Source: Neodontobutis hainanensis (lineage: Eukaryota > Chordata > Actinopteri > Gobiiformes > Odontobutidae). Taken from it: 64,000 nucleotides of DNA. The notes below the pieces were generated by a model. It searched no databases, was not told the origin of the DNA, and worked only from the letters and a program-made list of their open reading frames with translations. Location of the stretch: the NCBI GenBank assembly GCA_024349245.1, contig JALDNG010000106.1, positions 451,001-515,000 on the forward strand, read 5' to 3'. Position 1 is the first letter of the stretch. The number at the start of each line of letters is the position of its first letter. Shown one piece after another: positions 52,187-64,000 of the stretch. The position numbers and the translations under genes are program-made.

Positions 52187-55100
52187 TTGGAAGACTGCAT
52201 TCATGTTATTTTTGGATGTGCAAAAAAATGCAAAAAAATAAAAAAAACAAATGTATTTGTGTGTACATAACTCCAGGTGATGATAATGATAATACATGAG
52301 AATGTTTTTATTTTTTCTGGTGCAGTGATGAGATCACTGCGTGTCTTTGGGCGTGGGTCTGTCACCAGTGTGTCTGCGAATATGAACCATTCACTAATCC
52401 TGTGGATTTCTTCATTCTGCAGCCCGACATGAGGAGAAATAGGACGACACGCCCAGTGATCTCTCAGATTGCTTTTTAGTGACCAGCTGCCTCACACTGT
52501 TCACACACAAGGCACAGGTTTGGTTTGATAGAACTGCTTCACACAGTTATTCAAACTCTATCCTCAGATTATTACAAATGAACAGTGCAACATAAACAAC
52601 AAGGGGAGATAATCTCAGCCCAGTAAAAAAAAAGCATACATACATACACTTTTGCTTGAATTTATCTCAGTATAAGACGTAGAGGACAAGGGGGACCTTA
52701 ACTGATCTATTCTCCATCAAAATTGTGGAAAACCTCTGTTGATGGTGGTGCCAGCGCAATTTTAAGCACTTTATTTTCTTTGTCTAGCCCTATTATTTTA
52801 TATTATGAATATAATAACATATATATTTATTTACTAATGTAACATTATTCACTGTTTTATTGAGTGTGCTTAACCTGGAAGTATTTGGTCATGTGACTCC
52901 TGCATTATGCCGGCTGGGTTATTTAAGTTAGGCAGGCCAGCTTGTCATATAGAGGTGTGGGTCTGTGAGCAGAGCTGGGAACTGTGAATGTCATAAGTGT
53001 TTGACAACTTCACCGTGTATTGGACATACTGCTGGAAAACTAAACTAAAACTCTTCAAATCTACACTACAACTGTTTGAGCACCTGGGACCTTAAATAAA
53101 TGCTGCAAAAAGGATTTTGATTCATTTCAAACGTGCAATAATTACCCCGCCTTGCCCTCCTTCACACAAACTGGACTTTAGTAGTGGGCTTGGACTTGGA
53201 CCAGATTTTCCCAACTTTAGTCAGAGTCCCAGAAATCTAATTGTGGATTTGAACTCTCCAACAGAGTCACTACGCACTGTATTGTTCATTGTTGCTTTGT
53301 TTATGAATTTAATCCAGACTCTGCGTAACAAGCTGCTGAATGGGTTCCATTACTTGTCTGTGGCTGCAATGCAAGTGAAAAAACAAAAAAACTTTATGAC
53401 TACGACAGGTTTGTTTCGCTGAGAAGCTGCTAACTGTCCTCCTTTGTAATATAATTATGCTGCACCATAAAACTAAACATATTTCCATTATGCGCTATAA
53501 AAAGGGCTAAATGCTTTACAGAAGCAAAGGCTGATGAGAAAGATCTAAAGAGCTGTTTTCCGCAGCCGGGAATTGTTTGTGTTGTTGTGGCTTTGGCGTG
53601 TAATTACACAAGCTTTTCTGAGTTGGATGGAATAGTTTAGTGCATGTAAAAGTTTCCAGTTACTGTGGCCGAACATGCAGAGTGTGGAGCAGGAGCAGAG
53701 GAGTAGATTTGGCAGTGTTGTGGAGAAATGGACACAGCATGCTGCCATTAGGACAAAAAAACATGCTTTCTACAGAAACACATTCAATAACAAACAGCTA
53801 GATACTTTCAGCTTACTCTAAAAGATTTTTCGGGATGACAGCATGTTTAGGGTTGAATTTTTATTTTCTACATAAAGCCAAGGAAATGAGGAAATGGATT
53901 GAGAGAATTTAGGCCAAGAAAAACTTAAATGCATGTTTAAAGTCTTTTTCTTTTTTTACCAGCAGAAATTTAAAATAGATGTATATTGTCCAATTGCAGT
54001 TGTGAGACCGGGTACATGTGTGTTGGGAATTCCCTCAACCCTATCCCAAATCTCACATATTTGATATTTCCAACTGTGAAGTAATATCAACTTTCACAAA
54101 CATGGCTGAATATAGTATATATACAAAATGATGGCTTGGCAGTTTTCTCTGTCATATTTTTATTACATATAGCCTTATTCCTGTACTGGAAATATAGAGG
54201 TTATACTATTCATAATTTATCATAAAAACAATTGAACATAAACCAACATATCCCTTTTCCTGCTAAATTAATTCTTGCAAAGTAGAATATTGAAAAAAAA
54301 CATTACCTTTGCGGATTACTTTTCTTTTTTCTCTTCATAAAAGCATATGAAACATTACATCGGACATCTAAGAGTTGGAAAATACAGCTCCTCTAGGTGG
54401 GTTTTTCTACTTAGTATCATTTATCAGCTGTGCAAGCCTGCATACTGGAATGATTAAAAGGTTGATCTTGGCCACTGTGGCAACAAAAGCCACCCAATTT
54501 GCGCGCTGACCAATCTATCCACCTGACCACAGCACCTCAGCTCACATAAATCTGCCGCAGCGCTCCGCTTTCGGCCGCTGGCTCATTTGCTTTATGTGTG
54601 TGCGCTTTGTGTTCATGCTGATTTGCATTCCTAGGAAGTAAGTGTGTGACCTGGCCAGGACGTTTCCTCTTCAAGACAGATTGGAGGTTTTCTGATCCTG
54701 GGTGTGCCGTGAACATCCATCCCAGTGGCGGTCTGGTTGCCCTGGTGATTTAAAGCTTACACTGGCCACTCCATCAGGCAGGTCCAGGTAGACGCTTTCC
54801 AATATTCCAATTTGGTTTCATAAAAGCATACCACGTGAAACAAACTTTTTATTCCTTAAAGTTGCTTTTGTGCAGGCACATACGCATGCATCCTCCAGTT
54901 CTCAGTCCGTTTCAAGTACTGTTCAAGTAATGAAGTGCACACATTTAAATACAGAATCGTCCAGGTTCTGAGATAGAATTTTGGGAGTGCTGGCTGTCCA
55001 TTCACACAAAGCCGATTTTGCATCAGCCAGCTTAGAAGTGAGCGTTGCTTTGAAGTGCTCTAATCCTTCTTCTACCTTCAAACAACCTTTTTTCTGATTC

Positions 55101-58100
55101 ACAGCCGAGCTGCAGTGGCAGCAAAGTGTGGACTGTACAGTCCAAACCTCTTAACCTCTTAAACATCTTAATACACAGAGGTCACAAGCATGCATGTAAC
55201 ATTATTGGACCAGTGTGCAACACTATAAAACCCTCATCAGGAGATGCATTCTCTAAGCATCCTGTTTTATAAGTTAGTGCGGCTAAATCTTCCATAAAAA
55301 TTCTTGTAGCAATGCTAAAGTCTCTTCCTCTTTGACCCTTATAAGAAAATATTGCAGAGCACGGTCGAAGCATCTACAGTTTGTCAATATAAAGTCCTAT
55401 TATTACAATTAACTTTGAAACAGCCATACTGATTCATATTGCAAAATATTTTCCTGTCTGTAAAATGTGTCTCAAATGTTTTCCCTTCACATTCCATTTC
55501 CACACAGTATTAATCCTGTCAACCATTTATCTAATTGGATATGTGTATCTAGTTGAGTCCGTTTTTTTCTGGGCGTCCATAGGTACTGCCCCTTGGAAAC
55601 TGAACTCAAATACACTATTTTTTGTTAGAAATTTTGTTGTAGTAAAATGAAAAATTTTGTAGAAGTGAAATTTACAAATAACTAACTAATAATCTGTATT
55701 ATGTGACTTAACCTATTTTTTCATTTGCACAATAGAATTTCTACGTTTTAGCACATTTTAGTTCTGTTCTGTTCTGTATGCACTTATACTACTGTAAAAA
55801 CATTTTAAAAAGCAGGCATCTTACATGAGATCCATACGAAGGCCTCATTCAAGCTGTAGCGGACCACTAAGAGCTGTCTTAGTGGGTGGTATAACCGAGC
55901 TGACAGCCCACTGCGGCCTGCTGCTTTTTATTCTCCACACACACACATCAGCAGTTTACCATTTCCCCTTTACCGCACTCTACAGAAACAAAACACCCGT
56001 CTAGAACAAAGGCTCACTCAGAAATATGACTCACAATTGGGCCATGTAGAAGCTCATCCAATGAGAGCTGTTGTTATTGGTGGGTGGTCTGTCTATTTGC
56101 CTTCTGGTTCATAGCTCTCACCAATCCCTGACCAGATGGGGTCACTAAAGTCTCACGAACAGCTCCCCTATAGGCCGGGGTGATTATAATGCTGACACTG
56201 GAACAATGGCGTATATTAATAATAGCACTTGACAGGCCTGGCTGTGTGAGTGGTCAATACATTTCCATCCAGCTGTTTGGTTTTATTATACACTCATGAA
56301 TGCTCCATGTGTGTGTCCTGTCAGACACTTTGTATATTCGTGTGTGTTTGTCTATTGCCCTCAGTATTGGAACAGCACTGCGAATGTTGGCCGTCTCGCT
56401 TCGTTTCTTTGTGCACGGTGCCTTTGAATGAAAGGAATCTCAGGCTTTCAAGACACGTTTTGCTCATCAAAGCTCCTGAAAACATTATTCTAGTGTTTTT
56501 GAAGTCAATATCCTTTTACTTTGGTTGAAATCTCATTGTCATGGTTTCTGTGTCTTTTCCTGATTTTTAAAATATACCATATGCATATGTAGCAACGCAA
56601 CAGCGGCTAAATTTCCAAGTAACTTAAAAGACTGTCATGATTGATTTTTCACAGATAGTTTTTTCTACTTTTTCATCCTTTAAAAGTCTGTCTTTGGCCT
56701 CTGTATTGTCATAAAACTTTGAAAAATAAAAAGAGGGACCAGAGCGACCTTCATAAAAAATAGACCTGGAAAGATGGACTGAACGTTTGTTAGAAATCCC
56801 TGCGGCTTTTGTCTCAGTGAGTGAACTCCACCATAGTTTCTGCATCCTATTTTTGATCTTAGAACGAGACATTTACAGTGCATACTGAGCCTAATTTGAA
56901 ACATAATTTTTAATTGTCAATTGAAATTTTGGGATATTGACAGCAGGCAGATTTTTCAACTTCGGTTTTATTTTTTTATATACATATTATATTATATTTT
57001 ACCATAATATTATAAATGGCATAAAGAAGATGGTTTTGGCAAAAACTCATGAACTGTGTTGTTCTTTTTTTCTCCTTCTTATTCCACAGCCGACAAACAT
57101 ACTTGAGTTAACCATACTTGAGTTCAGCAGTAAAATATTTGATTGACTTGGTATTTTTTTACTTATGTGCTCATAGATGAATAGAAAGTTTGGTTGCCCT
57201 TTCCCGTCCAAGTGGGGTGTATCTTTCTGATTTGGTCACTTGTTAAAGGGTCTCTATATGGTTTTGTCTCTAAAGGGCCCAGAAGAATAAAAAGGAAGTG
57301 GGGAAGTGGTCACAAGACCTAATCTAAATTGCAAACTAAATCTGAGTGTGAATAGTTGAGTGTCTCCAATGTCAGCGATTGTCCAGGCAGTGCACTGGAC
57401 AGGCTACAGGCCCTATTTAAAATACTCAGTGGCCAGTGAAGCCTAAATAAGAAAACTAATGATTAAACTGTGCTGTGTAATCCTGTACTACAAGTGGAGC
57501 TATACGAATGCATGGAAAGCTGAACTTTAGTGACATTAAAACATTAAAACATTATACAAATATGTTTAAATGTATTGTCAGCACTGAGTTTAAAAGTCAG
57601 AATTTCACATACAGAGCACATTTATTTCTAGACATTTGCTAAGTTGAAACAAGACCAGGATTGGTGTCTTTCATTATATTCCCTATAACTGCTAAAAATA
57701 AGTTTTATAAACATAAGTATGTCATTGCTCTTCAAGGAGACATTTATGCTCAGCTCTTGTTCAGAAAGCCAGGATTGCTCTCCAACAGAAGGATAATCAA
57801 TATGTCTGAGGTTTTCCTCTCATACTGGGTGCTCTGATGATTTATCCAGACAGCCAAAGGGATACTGAAAAGAAAAGTTTTTGGTTGGTGGGTGAGGAGG
57901 TAAAGGGGAAATATTTGAAAGATGAATGGAGTTGATAGAAGTGACTTATCCAAGTGAACGGGCTGGCAGTAAGACAACACTTCCTCTCCTGTCGAAAGAC
58001 TGAAGAGTGCTTTGTCATTGCCCTAATTGGATGTGATTATATTATAACTGGGAGGGGACGATCCCACTCGCTGACAGGGGCAAATCAGGATGCTTGTTCT

Positions 58101-59116
58101 ACCACAAATGACTGCTTATTGAATTAATTTCCATTTAATAAAAGTTGGCAGAGATATGATGTGTCATTGAGAAGCTTCACAACATTGTTTTGGACAGAAA
58201 TGCGACAGTGGGTGGGGAAATTCTAGTGGCTGAGAGAAAAGATTTCCAAATATGTTTCTAATGAGCCCATAAATACAAGTCGTTCTGATAAATACACATT
58301 TCCTGCAATTTATGCTCTACAAAAACACATTCACCCTTCACATGTACGACCTCTTGATGGCCTAATGATGATAACATACGCCCACTCACTGAATAGAAGA
58401 CATAAAACCCTTTAAACTGTTGTATGTTTTTATCAAAGCATGTTTTAATTGCCAGGGTGAGAAGCTCTGATATTCATAATAGCTGGTCAACATTTGAAGA
58501 AATACTATAGTTTGTTTAGCCCAGTTTGCCCAAGTGATTATTATTACAGTGTAATATTTCTTAATAATCCCCTGCACAATATACAATGTTTTTACATTTA
58601 AAAATACATTTAAGATAATAGATACTCCATTAAAAATGAACTCTCACACAATAAACAACCCATTTGTCCGACACATATTTCCCTCTAGAACACTGTGGAT
58701 GTGACACTATTTCTTCTTCGTTGATGTGTGCAGCAAAAGACTTAAGGTAAGTCTAGCAAAACCATATGACAGTTGAGAGTGGCTTAAAACTAGACCAATG
58801 TGATTTATGAAAGTTTTTGGTGAAGCTTCATAGTGTTTTGTCATTTTTATACCTAAAAATATGTTTGTTTGTTTTTTTTTTTAATTTCTTTTACAGTTGT
58901 TGACATGGGAATATTCGGGAGTTACCAAACTCAGGCAAATCCATCTTGAACTGCTCCAAGCACGTTACAGTCCAAACATTAACCAAACCAGCTCATTGTG
59001 ACCAATGATATGGCAGCACTAACAGGTCTGGGCGGCTGTTTACTTGTTAAAAACGTAATCAAGATGCCGCTGCTCTGATTGGATAACACTGCCGTTGCTA
59101 AATCCAATCACCAATT

Positions 59117-59180
59117 AGGTATTCATTTGAAGTTCCTGCCCTTTTGCAAACGAGTCCTCCCAGATGGTACTGTGGAACAG
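59117..59180 (+). repeat. Dispersed repeat copy A
   Basis: AGGTATTCATTTGAAGT at 59117-59133 and CAGATGGTACTGTGGAACAG at 59161-59180 reappear inverted at 62000-62039. The spacer differs in length: 27 bases here and 3 in the other copy. Confidence 0.65.
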
Positions 59181-61966
59181 TTCAATCTGGCAGACTATAG
59201 ATTTGAATGGGACAAAAACGAACAATCCATCAGGACCGCTATAATATAATGTAACAAATAAGTACATTTCCAATGTGAGTCTGGGGTGAGAAAATATATA
59301 GCATAGATCTAACATTGTAGATTAGAGGTTAAAATGAGGAGAATAGATTTGCTTGTCAACTGTCTAGAGTCTTTCCCTACACACATCTATTCCTGATTGT
59401 GTGTAAAACTTAGTCATTGTAAAATTGAAGGAACTGTCTCTTGACAAAGGAAACTGTTTTTTTAGATGCAGCCATCTGAAAATATGTTCTCATTCATGTA
59501 ATCGATGACAAAAGGCAACTGAGGAGGAAGTGAGCAGGTAAGCAATTAAACCGGAGTGCCCTCTTGTTATCCTGCTTTCAGTCTTGTGTGTTCTTCTTCC
59601 TCGGTTTTATTTTATACTCTGTGCTGTTCAGTATTCATTAGGCCTGGCATCCCCAAACACTGCGTTATCTACAGGAAACTTTACTGTGTTGAACTCCTGA
59701 TCACCCTGATAAACCGCCGGCTAATTAAACACGGGCTCAGACAATGTGTTCCTGCATGTGTATATGCATATTTATGTGTGTGTAATCCATGGAGTGGGTC
59801 GTTTTATCTCCTCTGCAGCTCCTCCTCCCCTTCCTCTCCTTGTCTGTTGGGCTCAGGGAAATGATGCCGAATGCTGAATGCTGAAAATATGGCACAAGCT
59901 GAAAGCAGCATTTAAATCTTGACAGTGGCTGGGATTAGCTAGGTAACGAGGAGGACAGCTCAGGAAAAACAAGCCGGTGAGGTGAACGGGAGGACAGGAA
60001 GGCTGGCGGAGGAGGAGGATTCGGGGAAAAAAATTTGACAAATTTCAACACAAAGTTTTATAATTATACTTGAAGCTACCTCAATTTTTTTGCAACTTTG
60101 TAGTTTGGGCTATTTTTAATAATGAAGCTTTTCCCCTGTCCTTCTACATTCCGATACTGCAATGGCCGCAAGTTTTAAACTCCTTTCATGGCCCTTTAGT
60201 AGGACATCGTTATTCGCTTTTAAAAAGGCACCAAAGTGAATAAAAAAGAAACACTTGAAGGAAGCAGAGGCTGCCTTTAATGTCCTTTTTGATCAGACCA
60301 CATGTGCCCTGCGAAACATGAATATAGCTGTGTTCTCTCTAATTCATGTCCTCTCGCCTGAAGTTTGTGCGAACCTCGTGTCAGTGAACAGAATAAATGA
60401 TTAAAGGCCATCTTAACACAAGTCCTATGCAATGATAAAAAACACAATCCAACCTGCCATGGAATGACAATAATCGACAATACTATTTTATGTCTCTTTT
60501 TACGCTGTGCCAGCATGTGTTTCTTTTTAGGACAGCATACAATGTACATTAAGTTGTGTACAATTCAATAGTTACTGTGTTGCTTTAAGTATAGAGAAAA
60601 GTTGCATATATATTATAATTACCAAAACCCTAAACAGCCAGCGTTATACCAGCATTTTGTCACCGTTTACAGCGTATCCGACTGCCTATTACCAGATGTT
60701 CTTGCTTAAAAATAAGCCAGAATTGTACAACATTGCAAATTTACTAAATGTTGGAGAAGAGGGGCATGACCAAACAGTGGGTTTTCTGTTTCGTGAAGAG
60801 AGATGAAGTCAAAAAGAGTCGTGATTGAGAAGGAAAACTTTCCACTTACGTTGTTGTCTGACATGAATACAGTATCTGCACACTCATCTCGATGGTCTTG
60901 TGGTTGTTGGCGGAGCATTAAAGGAAGTCAGTGGTTCTGCCATATGCTTGCCGCCTGTGTGAATTGCATATGTAAAATACAAATGTATTATTTATGAGCT
61001 GTTATGCAATCGCCATGTCAGGCTCTCACAGTTTGGCTGAATTTGTATGCAGACAGCATAGAGGGAATTTATTTTATAATACAGGCATCACATTCACATA
61101 TACTGACACATCTTCCATTATGTCACTCACAGCAGGATTTAAGAGGAATAAAAAAAGTGCACCAACTTTAACTGGTCTGACACACTTTCACACACTTATA
61201 AAATATATAAAAATGAACTTAAGCCATAATACCTTGGTGAAAGTATGAATATGTAGAAAGCAATTATGAGTAATTAAGAGGATTAATACAAGACCTACAG
61301 TAGTTTGGTTACTAGGTTCAAGTTATTAATACGTTCTGATCCCGTGCTCTTAAATGAGGTCAAATTTGCACTTTGTCACATGTTTTATTGGTGCTCTTTG
61401 TGAGTCACCTTGTATTTCACATTGTATATGCCTCTGGAGCATTCTTAAACTTTCCAGCTGGAATTTTCATCCTCACTGCAGAAGTATGTCTCTAATTAGG
61501 TCACTCTCTAATTTTTGTCCAGATTTCCTTAAATTTTACAATACTGCCATAAAAAAACTCACATGGTCTATTTTAATACAAAGCATTTAACTGTATTTTT
61601 CCATCTGTTTCTTTGGCAAAAGACCTAAATGAATGTTGATATGTCTTTTTCTTATGCTTTAAAAGTCTCTTGTTTTATGCACAAAGATGTTGTACTCAGT
61701 TGTACAATAAATCTTTCTTACTCTATCCTGGCACCATACCACAGTCAGACTGCCAGTTTTAAAGGGTTTTAAACTTTTTCGTAAAATGTGCTTTAAGGGG
61801 GTTGTGGCATGTATTTTTGTTTGACGCTTATTGATGTTATCGCTGTTACACACTCCCAGTTCAAGTTTCTTATGACGCAAACTGCAAACTCCAGTTTCCT
61901 TTGACAACAAATTGATTTTAGATATATTTTAAATTGTAGATGACCCACATTATGTGTTAACCTGAC

Positions 61967-62039
61967 TCCGCCAGATAGTACTGCTCCACAGAACAAAGTC
62001 TGTTCCACAGTACCATCTGAGTACTTCAAATGAATACCT
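61967..62039 (-). repeat. Dispersed repeat copy B with internal hairpin
   Basis: CTGTTCCACAGTACCATCTG (62000-62019) and ACTTCAAATGAATACCT (62023-62039) are the reverse complement of copy A. A further imperfect inverse, CCAGATAGTACTGCTCCACA, lies just before, so the 20-bp motif occurs twice in opposite orientation within about 55 bp. Confidence 0.65.
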
Positions 62040-64000
62040 GGTTGACTTCATCTTCAAGCCTAAAACACGGCCAAACCTGTCAGACCTACCACATCATACC
62101 ACAAAACGAGCTTGTAAGGCTGGGGATTGTACTGTTAATACTTTACCTTGGAACAGTTCAAGATAGATTTTTGTGAGTAACTTACAAATCTTGTGAGAAT
62201 GGAGCGAAAGGTAAATATTGTGTAGAAAATATAATAACTCCAGACGTAGGAGCCATATTGATGATCTCTGTTGGTAAATACCTACCGGCATTGTATCGTT
62301 TCCTATTCAAAGGCCCCGAAAAAGGTCCATGCAGTTGGTGTGACAACGATTTGTGGCAATAGGTGCACAAGTTTGATTCTATGAGGAGAACATGATTTAG
62401 AGCACCTAATGCTAAGCAGCCAAGTTTATATTTGTCAAATGCTACTATACCACCTACCTGCTAATTTACAAAACTAATTATGTTACATAATTTACCAGGG
62501 CAGCTGATGTCCCAAACCCTGTGGCTTCACTGCACAAGCTTTGAACCGAATCTCTTGATATTTAATATATACTGTAGACATTTAACCTAAACTTTATGTT
62601 TCATAATTTCTCTTTAATGTAACTTTTCAACAACACAATTCACATTATCAATCCAATGCTAATGACACATACAGTATGGCCCCACCTGTGGAATATGATT
62701 AGAATAGGTCACGTAAAGGTCTTTCAGATGATGAATAAAATATTGATTAAGTCTACAATAACCCTGCAATCCATTTAACCACAGAGAATTCATCATATTA
62801 ATGAGGGATGGTTCAGACAGCTCTATCCGGTCTGAAAATAAAATGTGACTATCGGCCCCATTTATCAGGCTAACCTTAGTTGTCACAGATATGTCCGTGC
62901 TTGGAGGCTGTCACTTTGCTGTCGTATCTGTGAGAAGTCCACAGAGAGAGCGTAGACAGGCCCTCTGAACTCGACCACTCACTGGTTCAAATACTGACAC
63001 ATCAAACACGCATCGACCTGACAGACTGACAGAGTCGCCTCCTGGAATACTGACCACTAGCTGACCATGGGAAGTCACACACAAGGTCATTTCATCTGTG
63101 GAAGGAAGGAGTAAGTTGTCCACGCTCTAGAAGTTTAATTGTCCTCAAATCGAACAGAACAAGACCATTACACAGTTGCATTTCTGGCTGGCACATCATC
63201 CAAATATTTTTTTATAATCTCTCTGTTACACTGTGTAAAGAACAAAACAGAAATATGTTTCAGGTCTGTAATCCCAATTTACAGTAAAACATGCCGACAG
63301 ACAACAAGCTAATACCACCAAAGACACAGAGTGGATGGATGCTGTGGCTGAGGTGGGCTTGTTAATGGTGCATTAGAGGACAGGACACATGTTGGGAGGC
63401 GAAACTGAGCGACAACAACAACATAATCGACTCAGGAACACTGAACGCTCCCCTGTTAGCGAGCCCTCTTATCCTTGCGGCTCAGCGGAATCCTTTGTTG
63501 TTTGTTCAATGGTGGCATTGTGCTGGCATGTCATCCCTTCACGCTCATTGTTTCTCACCTTTAGCCAGACAGTGAGTAAGTAAGTCTCTAAGGGGGGTAT
63601 GCAACCTTATGACACATTTATTTATCCTTAGATCACTAGCTTTGTCTGTTATTTCCTCTAAAAATATTTATTTATGAGTGCAGCTTCATTACTGCCTACA
63701 TTTGATTGGAATTTTCTCCAAAATGAATTTCATTGTTCATTTACCTGTTTTAATTGTCATTGCATTTGTGTTTTACTTTGCCCATTTTTAACCACTGAGT
63801 CTTTAATGTGTCGTCTGCTCTAACCCTGTCACCCATGTGGCAGAAGTGATATAGTCAGGGGATCTCAAACACTCTCATGCAGCGTCAGTCGTCACAGAGC
63901 AGCAGCTGGAGCCAGAGCCAGTATTAATCCTATTTCTACTCGTTAATGGGATTATGTCTTTTAATTAAAGACAAGTGTAGAGCAATTATGAGCTGTGAGA

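Larger units (their letters stand above)
52187..64000. other. Gene-free region, distal desert
   Basis: No credible exon is found up to the end of the window. Features seen are a repeat pair at 59117-59180 and 62000-62039, and several AT-core-rich stretches that could be regulatory (for example 59680-59745 and 63915-63990). The nearest expected gene by synteny, epha3, is not reached or not recognisable. Confidence 0.5.

Noticed and set aside
62911..63123. 70-codon minus-strand open frame in a less A+T-rich patch
   Set aside because: No recognisable domain, no clear pair of splice sites and no neighbouring exons; probably chance.

Overview
The window is vertebrate nuclear DNA, almost certainly from a ray-finned (teleost) fish. 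The evidence is GT-AG introns of mostly 80-1100 bp, vertebrate-type proteins, and dispersed repeats of kinds I recognise from teleost genomes (tRNA-derived SINEs, a TA-flanked Tc1/mariner-type MITE, foldback elements). The species cannot be named from this window. There are no bacterial, organellar or viral genes, and no CRISPR arrays.

All recognisable protein-coding genes lie in the first 26 kb. (1) htr1f, a serotonin 5-HT1F receptor, has a single coding exon at 5134-6336 (+) and a probable untranslated exon at 3676-3790. (2) znf654, a large C2H2 zinc-finger protein, has 11 coding exons between 9242 and 16353 (+). (3) On the minus strand, 11 coding exons between 23769 and 19249 join in frame into a 501-residue protein with a glutaredoxin domain, a DEP domain and a DUF547 domain. 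(4) The homologue of human C3orf38 (DUF4518 family) has 4 coding exons between 24106 and 25910 (+). I derived exon borders by hand from splice signals and phase. Each multi-exon model keeps one open frame from ATG to stop.

The order htr1f - znf654 - C3orf38 matches human 3p11 as I know it (HTR1F - CGGBP1 - ZNF654 - C3orf38 - EPHA3). The fish segment differs by having the glutaredoxin-DEP-DUF547 gene between znf654 and the C3orf38 homologue, and by having no recognisable CGGBP1. That gene is tail-to-tail with znf654 and head-to-head with the C3orf38 homologue. Only 336 bp separate its start codon from that of the C3orf38 homologue, so the two probably share a bidirectional promoter.

From about 26.2 kb to the end I see no convincing coding exon. 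This 38-kb stretch holds simple repeats (including a 92-bp TA array), SINE-like and foldback elements, and some less A+T-rich patches with homeobox-type core motifs that may be conserved enhancers. By synteny it would be the desert before epha3. The most interesting item is the glutaredoxin-DEP-DUF547 gene, whose domain combination and apparent absence from the matching mammalian interval deserve follow-up. The genes do not form a pathway; their closeness is conserved synteny.
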